Source: Darksidea phi (lineage: Eukaryota; Ascomycota; Dothideomycetes; Pleosporales; Lentitheciaceae). From it: a stretch of DNA of 64,000 nt. The notes beneath the pieces are model-generated. The model saw nothing but the letters and a program-made list of their open reading frames with translations. It did not search any database and was not told where the DNA came from. This document shows positions 1-11,051 of this stretch, one piece after another; the stretch's first letter is position 1, and the number at the start of each line of letters is the position of its first letter. Both the position numbers and the translations under genes were made by a program. Location of the stretch: positions 56,997 through 120,996 of the forward strand of contig JASJFT010000137.1 in the NCBI GenBank assembly GCA_030770425.1, read 5' to 3'.

Positions 1-1330
1 ATGAGTTTAGCCGGGCACGTCTGTGCCACTATATGTCCATGAGGCGCGACCGGGGGTCTTGGGTTGAACGTCCCCGCTACGCCGGAAAAGATGCATGCCT
101 CAGTATCGAGCCCGAGACCGACAAGTAGACGGATAGATGTCCTGTTTCAAAGGCGGAGAAAGGTATAGCCTTTTGCACACCGAGAGCGTGGTAATCTAGC
201 TGTAATACCACCGGATTTAAACATACGTATGGGGAGCAGCGTACTGAATCGGCAAAGGTGAGTGGTAGACACAAGGTCTCGTTGTGCAAAGGACGCCTTG
301 TACGAAACGCCGAAGTTGTCCGAGAGCACGACTCAGAAGTCCCTGTCTATTCATGACGCCCACTCTTGACAGGTCGTTGGGAGAAGAGTCTGCTCCCGGG
401 CTGCTGCTAGCTGCCCGGCAGACAAGCCAGGCTTCTAGCGCCGCCTCCGCTTGGCCTTGTGCCACGAAATGGTGCATCTGGTGTTGTGAATAGGCCGCAT
501 TACGTATTTGGGCCAGGATACTCCCCACCCTGATAGTTGGAGGGTTCGCGACTGGGAGCCACGCCAAGCAGGGGCTTGACTGCAGCACCCTTCCTCACCG
601 CCATGTGGCGTCATATGGGTTGCGAACCGTGTCGGGGCTGCCACGGAGAAGATTGGGAGGCGCTCCGAAGCTTGATCGACAGGTTCGATGGACATAGCAA
701 CGAGGCTAGAGAATCCGGTGGTGATGCGAGCATCCTTCGCGAGAGCTGGGCGTCGGCATACCAAGGCTCTGCGAGTGGGTGAGGATATTAGTGTCGCCTG
801 ATGTCTGCAGATGCCCACGTAATAGAGACAAGAGGAGAAAACAAGGACGGGGGTCGTTCATTGCTCTCTTGGCGTGTACCAGCGTGGTAGCTCTGGCGCA
901 GTGACTGCGCCAATCATTTGCAGCCACACAGCCAGTCGCTATTCTGCTTGCCTGCGCCTGCGCTCATAAGATGGATGGAAGCTACAGAGTGTGGTCGGCT
1001 CGGTTTGTGGCCGGACTGTGGCAGTGAGAACTGGACCTGCCCGGAAGGATTGGTAGCGAATATAGATGGAGGCACAGGCAAGTCATACTTCAGTAACAGT
1101 GGACTGCTGCTGTGGTCATGGCGTGGCTATTTCTGCAGCGTTGGGAGGGGGGTGGGCCATCAGAGTGAATCTTCTCGAGTTCTTCTCAGTGTTTGTGGGC
1201 TATGCTACTTCAGGCTCACGTGCTCGGCTAATAAGTCATCCGCCGCCAAGCCCACACAGGTCAACCGACCTTTCTGCGACTTCAACATCACGCCCCTACT
1301 AACACACAGCACCACCCTAAATCGAGCACC
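1..1330. other. Intergenic, upstream of RPL16
   Basis: No convincing gene. Open frames on both strands are short, overlap each other and have compositions unlike proteins. The last 120 bases are the presumed RPL16 promoter and 5' leader, C-rich with repeated CACC/ACACA tracts just before the start codon. Confidence 0.6.
1217..1222. promoter_or_regulatory. CACGTG palindrome 114 bp upstream of RPL16 ATG
   Basis: A perfect CACGTG palindrome lies 114 bases before the RPL16 start codon. This is the core site of Cbf1-type bHLH factors, which are known to act at ribosomal protein promoters in several ascomycetes. The site is seen directly; its use here is inferred. A 6-mer can occur by chance. Confidence 0.3.
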
Positions 1331-2296
1331 ATGTCGACCTTCGAGCCCGTCATTGTACGTACGCTTCCTTCATCGAGCACCATCCCCCCGCCGCCGGACA
1401 TCATTGTGGCTGCGGCGCTGTCGGGTCCCCAAGTCGCTATACAACCCCCGGCATAGAGCCTCTGCTAACATGCACCAAGGTCATTGACGGCAAGGGCCAC
1501 CTGCTCGGTCGCCTGGCCAGCACGGTCGCGAAGCAGCTGCTCAATGGTCAGAAGATTGTAGTCGTGCGCTGCGAGGCCCTCAACATCTCCGGAGAGTTCT
1601 TCCGCGCGAAGCGTACGTTTACCCACGGAGACTGAGCAAGACCGGCAACAGCCAGATACACGCCAGATTTAGAGATGGAAGGCCATGATTGATCAAAATT
1701 GGCTGACGTTTGGCATAGTCAAGTACCAGGCTTTTCTCCGCAAGCAGACCCGTTACAACCCCACCCGCGGAGGTAAGATCCATCCCCGGCTGTCTCCTCG
1801 CTATATGCGCGAAGTGAGAAGCTGAGCATAGCTGATCTGCACTAGGTCCCTTCCACTTCCGCGCCCCGTCCAAGATGTTCTGGCGAACGGTCCGTGGTAT
1901 GATTCCGCACAAAACTCCCCGCGGCGCCGCCGCCCTCGAGCGCCTCAAGACCTTTGAGGGCGTCCCCCCACCATACGACAAGAAGAAGCGTGTTGTTGTC
2001 CCGCAGGCCTTGAGGGTGCTCCGGTTGAAGCCTGGTCGCAAGTACTGCACTGTCGGCCGCCTCGGCCATGAGTTCGGCTGGAAGTACCAGGACGTTGTTG
2101 CTAGGTATGTCACATTTACGCCATTGAGCTCTGCAGTGTATACTGACCCCTGTCTAGGCTCGAGGAGCGGAGGAAAGTCAACGGCCAGGCGTACTACCAG
2201 CGCAAGAAGCAGGCCCAGAAGCAGCTGGCGCAGGCCAAGAAGGACGCAAAGGTGGACGATAAGACTAAGGAGCAGTTGGCCTCGTACGGCTACTAG
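1331..2296 (+). CDS. RPL16: 60S ribosomal protein L16 (uL13, L13a family)
   Basis: Structural protein of the large cytosolic ribosomal subunit. Five exons: 1331-1354, 1480-1612, 1719-1772, 1846-2104 and 2158-2296, giving 202 residues, the family's usual length of about 199-203. All junctions are GT-AG and phases match. The N terminus reads [15 protein letters not shown]; later come [45 protein letters not shown] and [13 protein letters not shown], all hallmark uL13 segments. The first exon encodes only eight residues (MSTFEPVI), typical of fungal uL13 genes. The C-terminal tail is Lys/Gln/Ala-rich and ends in SYGY. The start codon is preceded by an ACC context. Neighbours are functionally unrelated. 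Identification is essentially certain; exon boundaries are very likely right because the joined protein is continuous with the family. Confidence 0.96.
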
Positions 2297-2826
2297 GGGG
2301 GGACAGGTGACGGTGTTATGGCGGCTGACGCAAGTCGGCAGGAATGCGTGGGTTTCATGGTATCTTTTCGACCTCTGACATATTTTCGACTGTTTGGGGA
2401 GTGTCCAGGCAAAAAGAGCTTCAAAGCGCTCACGAGTTTACGGGTCTTCCTCTTCACGGCTAGAATCCTCTTCAGGCTAGAAGAAACAAACAATGAAAAG
2501 CTCAGGGCCGCACGGTCGGTAATGCGTGATGCTGTTGATGTCAACGTGCCATATGTTGCCTCGGTCGCGATCGTCGCGCGTGAAGGTGCCCTTCATCGCG
2601 TCATTTACCTTACTGCTGGTGCACGACGCACAAGTGGATGCGGCCGGATGATCGTCTTGCTCCGCCCGGGCGGCTAACCTCGGCTTTGATGATTGTGTCC
2701 AGCTCACTCCGAATGTATTTACCCTAAATTACAACTTTCTTACAGCTCGATCTATTAATTCTTTGACTTCGCATTTGCCCCGCCACATCTGGAACATGGG
2801 AATGAAGCAATTGGCAGATGCGCAGG
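2297..2826. other. Intergenic between RPL16 and acyl-CoA synthetase
   Basis: 3' region of RPL16 followed by the promoter of the downstream synthetase. I see no further gene or clear motif. Confidence 0.5.
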
Positions 2827-4703
2827 ATGAGTCCCTTCGATAGGTTGCAGAGGCTCGCCTCGCACTTCACGTCAGCGGATCCGGTACCGGGGTCGAGCAC
2901 AATACAGCCTGGGGACAGCCATGAGTACCATCATAGGCACAACTTCCATACACTATCGCCTACATCATTCCTGTGGAGAGCAGCATGTATAGAACCGGAG
3001 GTGTGCTCCCTATCCGTCAAGCCGATTCGTGCGCTGATGACCATGAACGCTATTTAGGCCACAGCAATCTTCCATAAGACAGCAAATAACAAAATCTTGC
3101 GCCGTTCCTACCTCGAATTTGCCGACCGCGCACGTGGTCTCGCGTACTACCTGCTCAAGCACAACTTCAAGCGCGTCGGCATCCTTTGCACAAACACGCC
3201 CGCCTTTCTCGAATCGCTCTTCGGCATCGCGGCAGCCGGAGCTGTTAGTGTGGGCGTGAACTATCGTCTCAAAACGGATGACATCTCGTACATTTTCCAG
3301 CACTCAGAGGTCGATTTGATAATCGCCGACTACGAGTTCGAGGCTTTGTTAAACAAGTTCAAGAGTGAGAGGCCCGATGTGAAGGTTATTGTGGACACGG
3401 ATGTGGATGTCACAGAAGGACATTTGGGCGGGCCTTTTAACGACGCCGTGTTAGAAGGTCTCAAGCACGATCGCTCTTCCGGAAATCACGGCTGGGCAGC
3501 CTTGCAATCGCAAGCCGCAGACGAAGAAAGTACCCTCGCACTCGCATACACGAGCGGGACGACAGCGCGACCGAAGGGCGTGGAGTACACTCATCGGGGT
3601 TGCTACCTCGCTGCCCTAGGGAACGTCATAGAATCTGGTCTCAACTACCACAATGGGCGCGCAAAGTACCTCTGGACGCTGCCCATGTTTCACGCAACGG
3701 GCTGGACGTTTCCGTGGGCAGTAACAGCTGTGCGCGGTACACACTACTGTTTGAGAAAAATCGACTACCCAGAGATTTGGAGTTTGCTCAAGTCGGAAGG
3801 GATAACTCATTTTAATGCTGCGCCTACTGTAAATACGCTCCTCTGCGCAGCAAAAGAAGCGGAAAGGCTGGAGAACCCGGTCAGGGTTACGGTCGCAGCA
3901 TCTCCACCCTCAGCATGGCTTTTCGAACAGATGACAAACTTGAACCTACAGCCAGTGCACGTCTACGGTCTCACAGAAACATATGGTCCCATAACGAAAG
4001 GTTACCACATGCCGGGGTGGGAAGACTTGGAGACGAAAGAGAAGTACGCGAAAATGGCCAGGCAGGGACATGGGTTTATCACTAGTTTGCCTGTGAGGGT
4101 CATCAAAACGAGTGATGGTGTCAAGGAAGGCGAATTGATAGATGTACAGAAGGATGGGAAGGAGATTGGAGAGATCGTGTTTGAGGGAAATATTTGTGCA
4201 AAGGGATACTATAAGGATGCTGAAGCTACGCGGAAGCTGTGGGCGGGTGGCGTCAGTCACAGTGGCGATCTAGCGGTTTCACATCCTGATGGTGCAATAC
4301 AAATCGTTGACCGCGCAAAGGACATCATCATCTCAGGTACATGACCTTCACGCTCATGGTCTGCAGGAAGAGGACATAACTAACATCTGCAGGTGGTGAG
4401 AACATCTCCTCTGTCGCTTTAGAATCCATGCTCGCCACACACCCTTCCGTCTTGGAGGTCGGTGTCGTTGCCGTCCCAGATTCACACTGGGGAGAGCGGC
4501 CCAAGGCTTTCGTCACAGTAAAGGCCGGAGAGCAGCTAGACGGGAGAGAGGTGGTTGATTGGGCCAGGCATAAGAGTGAGATTAGTAAATTTATGGTGCC
4601 GAGAGAGGTTGTGGTGGTGGCGGAGTTACCAAAGACGAGCACGGGGAAGATCAAGAAGAATGTACTTAGAGAGTGGGCCAGGGGCCATGAGGGTGCGAAA
4701 TGA
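2827..4703 (+). CDS. AMP-dependent acyl-CoA synthetase/ligase
   Basis: ANL-superfamily enzyme that adenylates a carboxylic (probably fatty) acid with ATP and transfers it to CoA. Three exons: 2827-3000, 3058-4336 and 4393-4703, 587 residues, normal for this family. The phosphate-binding loop reads YTSGTTARPKGVEYTHRG, the A5 motif is VYGLTETYGP, the A7/A8 hinge is SGDLAVSHPDG and IVDRAKDIIISGGENISS (completed across intron 2), and the catalytic lysine motif near the C terminus is PKTSTGKIKKNVL. The N-terminal exon (LQRLASHF...HTLSPTSFLWRA) is typical of the fungal branch related to plant acyl-activating enzymes. An in-frame ATG lies at 2818, but 2827 has A at -3 and is preferred. The C terminus ends GAK, not a good peroxisomal PTS1, so a cytosolic or mitochondrial site is as likely. 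The exact acid substrate cannot be told from sequence. Confidence 0.9.
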
Positions 4704-5165
4704 GGATGATCGGGGTGTAGCAAATCCCCTCTATGATAGAATCACCTAAGTGCTTGGAAAAAAAATATGCAGCGCTAGTCGGTAGGGCAATACTGAAACC
4801 TAGCTACCATACTCCTAAGTCCAGTAGACTATAGTATATATATACTATATCCTCCTGTTATAAGAGATGGATGTGAGTAGGATTCGCGACGGAAGTCATG
4901 ACGAAGGTAATTTTTATACTGTGGGCGACAGTGTGGGTGCATTACTCTTCGCTACCGCTATTGGGGTCTCCCAACGTTCTACTCAATGACTCTAATGCTT
5001 ACCCCTTTTCGTTGCCTGTTAATGTTCAAAATATTATCTCCTCGGTCGTGAAAATCTCTTACAATTAATAGTACAATATAGAGCTCTGTAGCTCCACTAT
5101 CGTATATAAGGTGTGGGTATAGCACGTATGCTGTGTATAAACTGCTAGTGTGTTTTGTACGGATC
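4704..5165. other. AT-rich intergenic, convergent 3' ends
   Basis: Spacer between two convergent genes, clearly more AT-rich than the flanking coding sequence. It holds a perfect 20-base palindrome of alternating AT at 4830-4849. No gene seen. Confidence 0.6.
4830..4849. repeat. 20-base perfect AT palindrome
   Basis: An inverted repeat with no spacer made of TA steps, between the convergent synthetase and kinase genes. It could act in transcription termination or extrude as a cruciform, but simple AT sequence forms such palindromes easily. Confidence 0.5.
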
Positions 5166-6644
5166 TTATAAAAGGAACTCCCACTGTGTAAATCCAAACA
5201 AATTGTTGAAGAAACAAGTGGTATTAACTTGATACCATACAAGGAATACTATAAACATTCGCGAAGAAAAACGAGCAGAACACTCCTCTTTATATGCCTT
5301 TGGTTGCTCCATCTTCCTCTGGGTAAATAACTCCATCTCTGCACGCGCCTGATCGTCAAGCACGGTAGTGCTATCATCATGTAGTGTAGCCCAGTATATG
5401 GAATCCACCTCGAAGCCCTTCCTTGCTGCGTAATTAAACCAGAAACGCCGGGTCCGCCACGAGTCGCGCATGCGAGCAGAAAGAGGCAGTGCACTAGTTT
5501 TCTTACAAAGTGATGACTCCGCTTCCACATGCCCCAACATTTGGAGGAAATGGTCCATTCTAGGCCCGTAGAGGGCTAAGGATTCTTGTAAAGCGCAGCG
5601 ATCTAGCCAAGTTTCCGGTCCAGATAATAGAAGCCACCAAGGCGGGTCGTACGCGAATTGGACCGGCATAGAATTTGTAAACTCAAAATCAAACACGGCA
5701 GTAATCTGCAGAGTTTATGGATTCACAAGCATATTCGCAGGTCGCAAATCATCGCAGAAGGGTATAAATGGACCAGTATCATTAATACAATACTTTGGGA
5801 TTAGCTGTACGAACTGACGACGAGCAATAAATCGCTTCCGAGCGATTTCTTCGTCATCAGCAAGGTTGCGCTGGGTCCAAAGGTGGTCCAGATGCTCGTT
5901 CGCGACTGATCTGAAGAAGTCGCTTGGGCGATAAATGGGCGCAGTAGGAAACCGATCACTGGGGTAGAATGCGACAGTTGCCAACTCGTTCATATTATAC
6001 ATTAGAGGTCTTCTAATAACCCAATTTGCGTAGTCGTCCTTCGATATGGCTCCAATGCGGGGTAACCGAAGCTGAGAAATTTGAAGCATATAATCTGCAA
6101 TTTGACGATAGATCTTGTCTAAAATTGTCTTGCCGATGTTTGGGTTGAGAACCATGCCCTCCTGATCCGGCCGCTTTAGGATAGTCGATAGAAGCGTTCC
6201 CTCAAGATAATCCATGATGATGAATGGTCCGAATTGGAGTAAGTTCCTCGCTGCTGTCTTTGTTGTTGGCTTTGCCGTTGTAGCCCAGCTATGCACTGTG
6301 GGGAGAGGAATCGTGGTGTGTTGGCGGAGGTATTCCATGGTCTGAACCTCGTTCTCGACCTTTTCGTCCCTCAAATCTGTAGCTGTGTGTCCCGGTTTAG
6401 GGAACCGAACAAGAGCGTCCGCAAACCCTTCACCGAAGTGGATTCGGAAGCTAAAGTTGAAGGCACCCTTAAGGAAACCAGCATATGTTCCGGGTCCGCA
6501 TCCTAGGAGACGAGCAACGTAATCCGCTACCTCTGCCTTGTTGTCGAAAAACCTACTCAACCGGGCTCTACACTCATCATCACCGTCGGTCTCGGCTATC
6601 TCGTCGAAATATGACTTGAGCGAGTATGTCTTCTGTTGAGGCAT
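5166..6644 (-). pseudogene. APH-fold phosphotransferase broken by one in-frame stop
   Basis: Aminoglycoside-phosphotransferase/choline-kinase-like fold, a family greatly expanded in filamentous fungi, mostly of unknown substrate. The reading frame runs from the ATG at 6644 (MPQQKTYSLKSYF) through a glycine-rich N lobe (GAFNFSFRIHF), the hinge FIIMDYLEGTLL, and a catalytic-loop equivalent CDDLRPANMLVNP (Asp, Asn conserved). It then meets TAA at 5717-5715 and continues in the same frame as TLQITAVFDFEFTNSMP, the usual magnesium-binding DFE motif, to a stop at 5166. Downstream residues (PPWWLLL, WFNYAAR) match the family C-terminal part. Only one stop separates the two halves; no plausible intron removes it without deleting the catalytic loop. 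An in-frame ATG at 6725 is less likely. It is either a recent pseudogene or a base-call error. A 66-base stop-free GT-AG stretch near the C terminus could be an intron. Confidence 0.75.
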
Positions 6645-7131
6645 GTTGAGAAGGGGAGGGGGAATAAGGAGAGCAGCTGGTCGTCTTGGTCTAGAAAGTG
6701 GAATGTTAGTTAGGTAACGAAACACTGTAGCAGTGTAAGATGTGTAAAACTATGGAAGAAGCGTGAAGGGTAATGGTGCGGCCTTCAAAATGGAAAGAGC
6801 CCTGCCCTCGTGCGGCACGCCGCCCCATAATTAATCCCAAGTTCCATTCATTATTGCAAGCGCCTGGAAAGCATAATTGGCGCTCATCAGTAATTACTAG
6901 CTAAGAGATGCCCCCAGAGCAGCTAACCAGAAAGGCTGTAACAAGTACCATTATAAGGTATGTTTTGCCAACACTATATTGATATCGCAACATAGTAGCA
7001 TCACTTTTGGTACCTCCACAAGAATTGTGTGTATCGCCGTCAACTGTGTACTGACATCTAAATCACCATTAAATTAAAGTCATACAAAACATATGGAACC
7101 GTGCATAGGCAGTCCGCACATGGGCAGCCAC
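6645..7131. other. Intergenic between APH-like gene and alpha-galactosidase
   Basis: Promoter side of the APH-like gene and 3' side of the galactosidase. The part near 6860-7090 is AT-rich. No gene or motif recognised. Confidence 0.5.
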
Positions 7132-8890
7132 TCACTCAAGAACCTCCAAGCCCACCACATCCGGCGCCCATCCATCACCGACCCCGCTGAAAACAACCAC
7201 ATTGTCTCCTTTCTTGAAACCATCGACCTCAATCGTCAAGCGTCCATCCTCAACCCAACTCTGACCCGAAAGTGGGACCGCCCACTTCTTGGGTGCGCCG
7301 CCATTGACCCCGATATTGACGTTGCGTATGTTAGAGTTGGTGTGGTCGAAATTGACAAAGTCGAAGGCAAGCAGTTTCTTGCCGGAACGTGTAGTGGCAA
7401 CAGAGTGGAAGGTTGCGGTCGAGCCTTTGCCGAGAAACTGAACCCTGGAACCAGATTGGCAAGTGTTGCAGATTGTGAGTATGGCGGAGCCGGTGAGGGT
7501 AGCGCTGGCAGCGCCATGATAGCCTGTTGACTTGTGTGGGCTCTGGGTCTTCTCAATATCGGAAAGAACCCATAGTTTCATCTCGTGCGCCTTAAGGTCA
7601 AATGTGACCAACCCCGCACGACGTCCCAATTCTTGTGGCGTCCAGGGATCCCTAACTTTTGCTGCTTTGATGTCCAGCGAGCGCAGATCGAATTGGACAT
7701 TTCTGCTTTTATTCCTCCAGTTTGCGACTCCAAGGACCTGCTTCCCACCGTGTAAGTCCCCGAGCCAGACATCCCACTCCTCTTCGGTGTATCTCCGAAC
7801 AAGATGCGCAGGTTTGCCATCTTGGTCTTGATTGATCGCAATGATTTCTTTCTTGGACAGTATCTCAAGTGAATGTTTTGCGAGTTTATTATCCAATATA
7901 GCGCCGATAATCAGTGGAGATTTGTTGATGGCCCACATCTGGAAATGAAAAGCCTCTTCTTCCGGAGTGAGGACGTTCAGTCCAACGCTATGCAGAATGT
8001 CAGTCAAACCCCTCGATAGATCCACAAAGGAGACAAGGCGACATACATCAACATATCCATGTCTGGAAATTGCCCAGGTGCTGCGTTGCGAGCGTATGGC
8101 ACTACTTGGTTCGTAATACGCCAGATGCTTGCCCAGTCTTTGCTAATGTCGCCGCTCATTCTCCAAGTGTTTGCAATCTTTGATGCCCTGATATGTGGTT
8201 AGGAGTGCCAAGGTATTATGAGCGGCGACGTACCAGTCACCAACATTATCCCCCAAACCCCACTGACACAGGAAGTATTGAATATCACGATCCACTTTCT
8301 TCAAGCTAGCGGCCATTTTCTGGAAGCGAGTGGCATCTGTAAACATGGGACTGCCGTTATCTCCTTGGTCTACGGCGTTCGCTGCATAGCAGTTGTCGTA
8401 CTTAAGGGTATCGCCTCCCCACTCAGCAAACGACTTCGCATCCTCATCCTCGTGCCCTGTAGTTTGATCAATAACCGCACCAGAGCACACTTTGCCCGCT
8501 AATCTTACCGAGGGAACCAGTTATGGGATAAGGGTTACACTGTAGATAGCCAGCCCCAGAATACAGCCCAAACTTCAGTCCGCGGTCATGCAGAAAGTCC
8601 CCCAGCGCCTTGCCCCCAGACGGGAAGGTGGAAGAGTTCCATTGCATCCTGCCCTGGCTGTCACGCTCCCTCGCGTTCCATGCACAGTCCGTTGTGACAA
8701 TCGTGTAACCTATGTCCTTGAGCTTCTTGTCGACCAGTCCTTGTGCATTCAGCTTCACTTTATCCTCGCTGATGTCGCAAGTATAGGCGTTGTAGGAGTT
8801 CCAGCCCATGGGTGGGGTGAGTGACCTGAATGTTTTGGCATGGACGGAAGGCGCCAGGAGAGCTAGCAGCAGCCCAAGTTGGAAGAACAT
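7132..8890 (-). CDS. Secreted alpha-galactosidase, glycoside hydrolase family 27
   Basis: Hydrolyses terminal alpha-1,6-linked galactose in raffinose-type sugars and galactomannans outside the cell. Exons on the minus strand: 8890-8509, 8456-8234, 8187-8047 and 7987-7132, 533 residues, with GT-AG borders and matching phases. Residues 1-18 form a signal peptide (MFFQLGLLLALLAPSVHA). The catalytic barrel begins TPPMGWNSYNAYTC; the nucleophile is Asp148 in LKYDNCY; the acid/base is Asp215 in WRMSGDIS, reconstituted by splicing exons 2 and 3. FPDMDMLIVGLN is joined across intron 3. The C-terminal region, with a carbohydrate-binding look (GSAILTICNTCQSGSRVQFLG), extends beyond the barrel. An upstream in-frame ATG at 8983 would put the signal peptide inside the protein, so 8890 is chosen. 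A CreA-like CTGGGG site lies upstream, compatible with carbon repression. Confidence 0.93.
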
Positions 8891-9367
8891 ATTTGCTAAG
8901 ACGAAGGTCAATCGAGGTGCGAACTGGTGTTTTGGTAAATTCAATTGCATAAGAGGGGCTTTTATAATGCAGATTATGAGCATAGCCAGCCGAGCCCATG
9001 TAAATCAGTGTTGTCCGCTGGTGACGTTCCAATGCTAGACCCCCCAGCGAAAGGCAAACGACGTGTAAGGAGCAGTGACGTTGGCAGTCCTAGTTGTTCG
9101 GTGAGGCAATAGCTAGCCTGAGGGCAGTTGAACACTGCAATGGTCTAGCGATACATTTGACGTGGTGAAGGAGCGCTAACGTTGTTTGTCTTCACGCCTC
9201 ATGTGGTGATATATGCACGGTACAGTAGGATACAATGAATGAATGTGTTAGAAAATTGGAGGTTGACGCCTATATGCTCCATAAATAGTCGGCAGTGCGG
9301 CATTGCGGAAGGTGCGAGATGTAATCTGGTATCCGAGTACTAAAGCTCTTCGACAAGGAGGCACATA
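8891..9367. other. Intergenic, promoter of alpha-galactosidase
   Basis: Contains the promoter of the galactosidase and the 3' side of the SDR gene. One CTGGGG run is listed separately. No gene seen. Confidence 0.5.
9040..9047 (-). promoter_or_regulatory. Possible CreA-type site
   Basis: The minus strand reads CTGGGGGG about 150 bases upstream of the alpha-galactosidase start. It matches the SYGGRG consensus of the carbon catabolite repressor CreA/CRE1, known to act at many glycosidase promoters. A single short degenerate site is weak evidence. Confidence 0.3.
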
Positions 9368-10252
9368 TTATGGCAAAGTGTACCCTCCATCAATGATAAC
9401 GTCGCTGCCAGTCTGATAGCTTGAAGCATCGCTAGCCAGATACAGGTATAGCCCTTTTATCTCCCTCGTATCGCCTTGCCGTCCTAGTGGGGTCATCCTG
9501 TGCGCTTCATTCTTGACTTGATCTGATGCACCCATTGCCGTGGTGAAGAACCCAGGCGACACCATATTCACCCTTGCGAACTCACGCCACTCGCGCGCAA
9601 GAGATTTACCGAGATGGCTCACATAAGCTTTGGTTGCGTTATATATCTGTTTGACAGTCAGCCAGTCTGTGTTGTACGTATTTCCGGACTGAGTGTGGTG
9701 CCATACCGGTTGATCAACGGGCACGTTGACAATATGTGCTGATATGCTTGATGTGATGATCAAGTTTCCAGAACCTTGTCTCTTGAATACCTCGCCCACG
9801 AATTTGGCGCAATACACGACGCTATCGAGGTTGACGGAGTTGAGTTGCTTCACCTCCTCGAGCGGCATGTCTAGCAGCGGCTTGGAATTCGGCATCCCCG
9901 CGTTCGCCACAAATACATCTAGTTTCCCAAAATCCTTGACCACCTTTTGCACACCCTCTCTGACTTTGGCGGGGTCTGAGACATCAACTTGATAAGACAC
10001 CGCCTTGACACCGTGCGTTCTGGATAGGCGTTCGGCGACGTCTATGGCGGCGGGGTTGGAGTTGTACCACAAGGCGACATGGGCGCCTGCTTCAGCGTAT
10101 GCTTCAGCGACGGCGGAGCCGATACCACCGGATGCTCCTGATACAGCGCAGACGCGGCCTTTGAGGCTGAATTGATCGAGTACGTTGTTGGGAATGGAGG
10201 GGGCGACGCGGGGTGGGCGCTCTACCGCGCAATCTTCAACCGACATGGACAT
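9368..10252 (-). CDS. Short-chain dehydrogenase/reductase (polyol/xylulose reductase-like)
   Basis: Classical SDR using NAD(P)(H), related to fungal sorbitol/arabinitol dehydrogenases and L-xylulose reductases. Two exons, 10252-9707 and 9646-9368, 274 residues. The cofactor loop reads SGASGGIGSAVA (TGxxxGxG type), NAG appears in VANAGMP, the catalytic Ser in SSISAH, and the YxxxK motif as YNATK. The 60-base intron (9647-9706, GTATGG...CAG) lies between VPVDQP and IYNATK; translating through it also stays open but inserts 20 residues foreign to the family. The C terminus SGSDVIIDGGYTLP (approximate family ending) fits this subfamily. The start at 10252 gives MSMSVEDC; a second Met follows two codons later. 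Substrate is not determined by sequence. The neighbouring alpha-galactosidase makes a sugar-metabolism role attractive but unproven. Confidence 0.88.
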   Translation of the reverse strand: MSMSVEDCAVERPPRVAPSIPNNVLDQFSLKGRVCAVSGASGGIGSAVAEAYAEAGAHVALWYNSNPAAIDVAERLSRTHGVKAVSYQVDVSDPAKVREGVQKVVKDFGKLDVFVANAGMPNSKPLLDMPLEEVKQLNSVNLDSVVYCAKFVGEVFKRQGSGNLIITSSISAHIVNVPVDQPVWHHTQSGNTYNTDWLTVKQIYNATKAYVSHLGKSLAREWREFARVNMVSPGFFTTAMGASDQVKNEAHRMTPLGRQGDTREIKGLYLYLASDASSYQTGSDVIIDGGYTLP

Positions 10253-10466
10253 GTTTGCTTTCGAGTATGGCGAGTTTCCTGGCAGCCGGCAGATGGTTGA
10301 GTTGGTTAAGGGGGCTGAACAGTGAGAGAGCACGAAGGAAAACGATATGGGATAGGTGCTGCGGAGCACATGACGGCGCTGAGGCGTCATTGGTGGAAAC
10401 TGTTTCTTAGCCTCTAGCGGTACATGGAGGTTGCGGTCCGACCTGGTCACGCAGCCGCAATCAACT

Positions 10467-11051
10467 TCATTCTCCAACGCCCTCCAATGCTTTCACACCC
10501 CTGACTTCGGCATGGCGCTCTTGGAGGGCCTCGAGGGCCCTCAATGCCTCTCTGATCTCCTCCACATGCTGCACCGCTTGAGCACCGCCAAAGGCCCTGA
10601 CAGCCGCGTAGTAGACGTTGGCAGCAATCCTGCAGATATACTCCGACCACTCGCTCTCACACTGTTTGTACAGGTCCTTCTTAAAGTTGTCGTCGATGCG
10701 CTTCCTGGCGACCTCGTCGAAGCGGGATTGCTTCTTGTAGTTGCGGTAACCAAAATCGTGGCGGTAGCATGAGGGGGTGACTGGAGCGCGTCAGTAGGCG
10801 TCGGCGTGGAGGGGAGGAGGGCAGGTACAGCCAAATTCCAGCGGCTCGTCTGGGGAGCTTGAGCAGCCGTCGGACGCCCAGTCGAGGGTTGCGGGCGTTT
10901 TTGCAGCACGGGCAGCCGCGAACTCGGCGATGGTGGCTCGGAAGAGGAGACGGTCGGTCGCCTCAACGTCCGTCTCGCGTGGCAGGAGGGAGGTGGGTGC
11001 CGCGAGGACGCTGGCGACGACGAGGGCGACAAGGGCGACGGTGGTGAACAT
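10467..11051 (-). CDS. Secreted fungal phospholipase A2
   Basis: Fungal/bacterial group XIV-type phospholipase A2 that releases fatty acids from phospholipids, calcium-dependent. Two exons: 11051-10829 and 10780-10467, 178 residues. A signal peptide is evident (MFTTVALVALVVASVLAAP), followed by a possible propeptide with a basic site (LLPRE). The domain shows WASDGCSSSPDEPL (calcium loop side), then FTPSCYRHDFGYRNYK with the catalytic pair His82-Asp83 made whole by splicing, KRIDDNFKKDLYKQC, and a helical C terminus. Cysteines pair as expected for this small fold. The gene is not apparent from open frames alone because the catalytic motif is in the second exon. It is divergent from the coiled-coil gene at 11649. 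Confidence 0.9.

Noticed and set aside
4830..4849. The AT palindrome as a protein-binding operator
   Set aside because: Simple alternating AT sequence in an AT-rich convergent spacer; no flanking signal supports a specific site.
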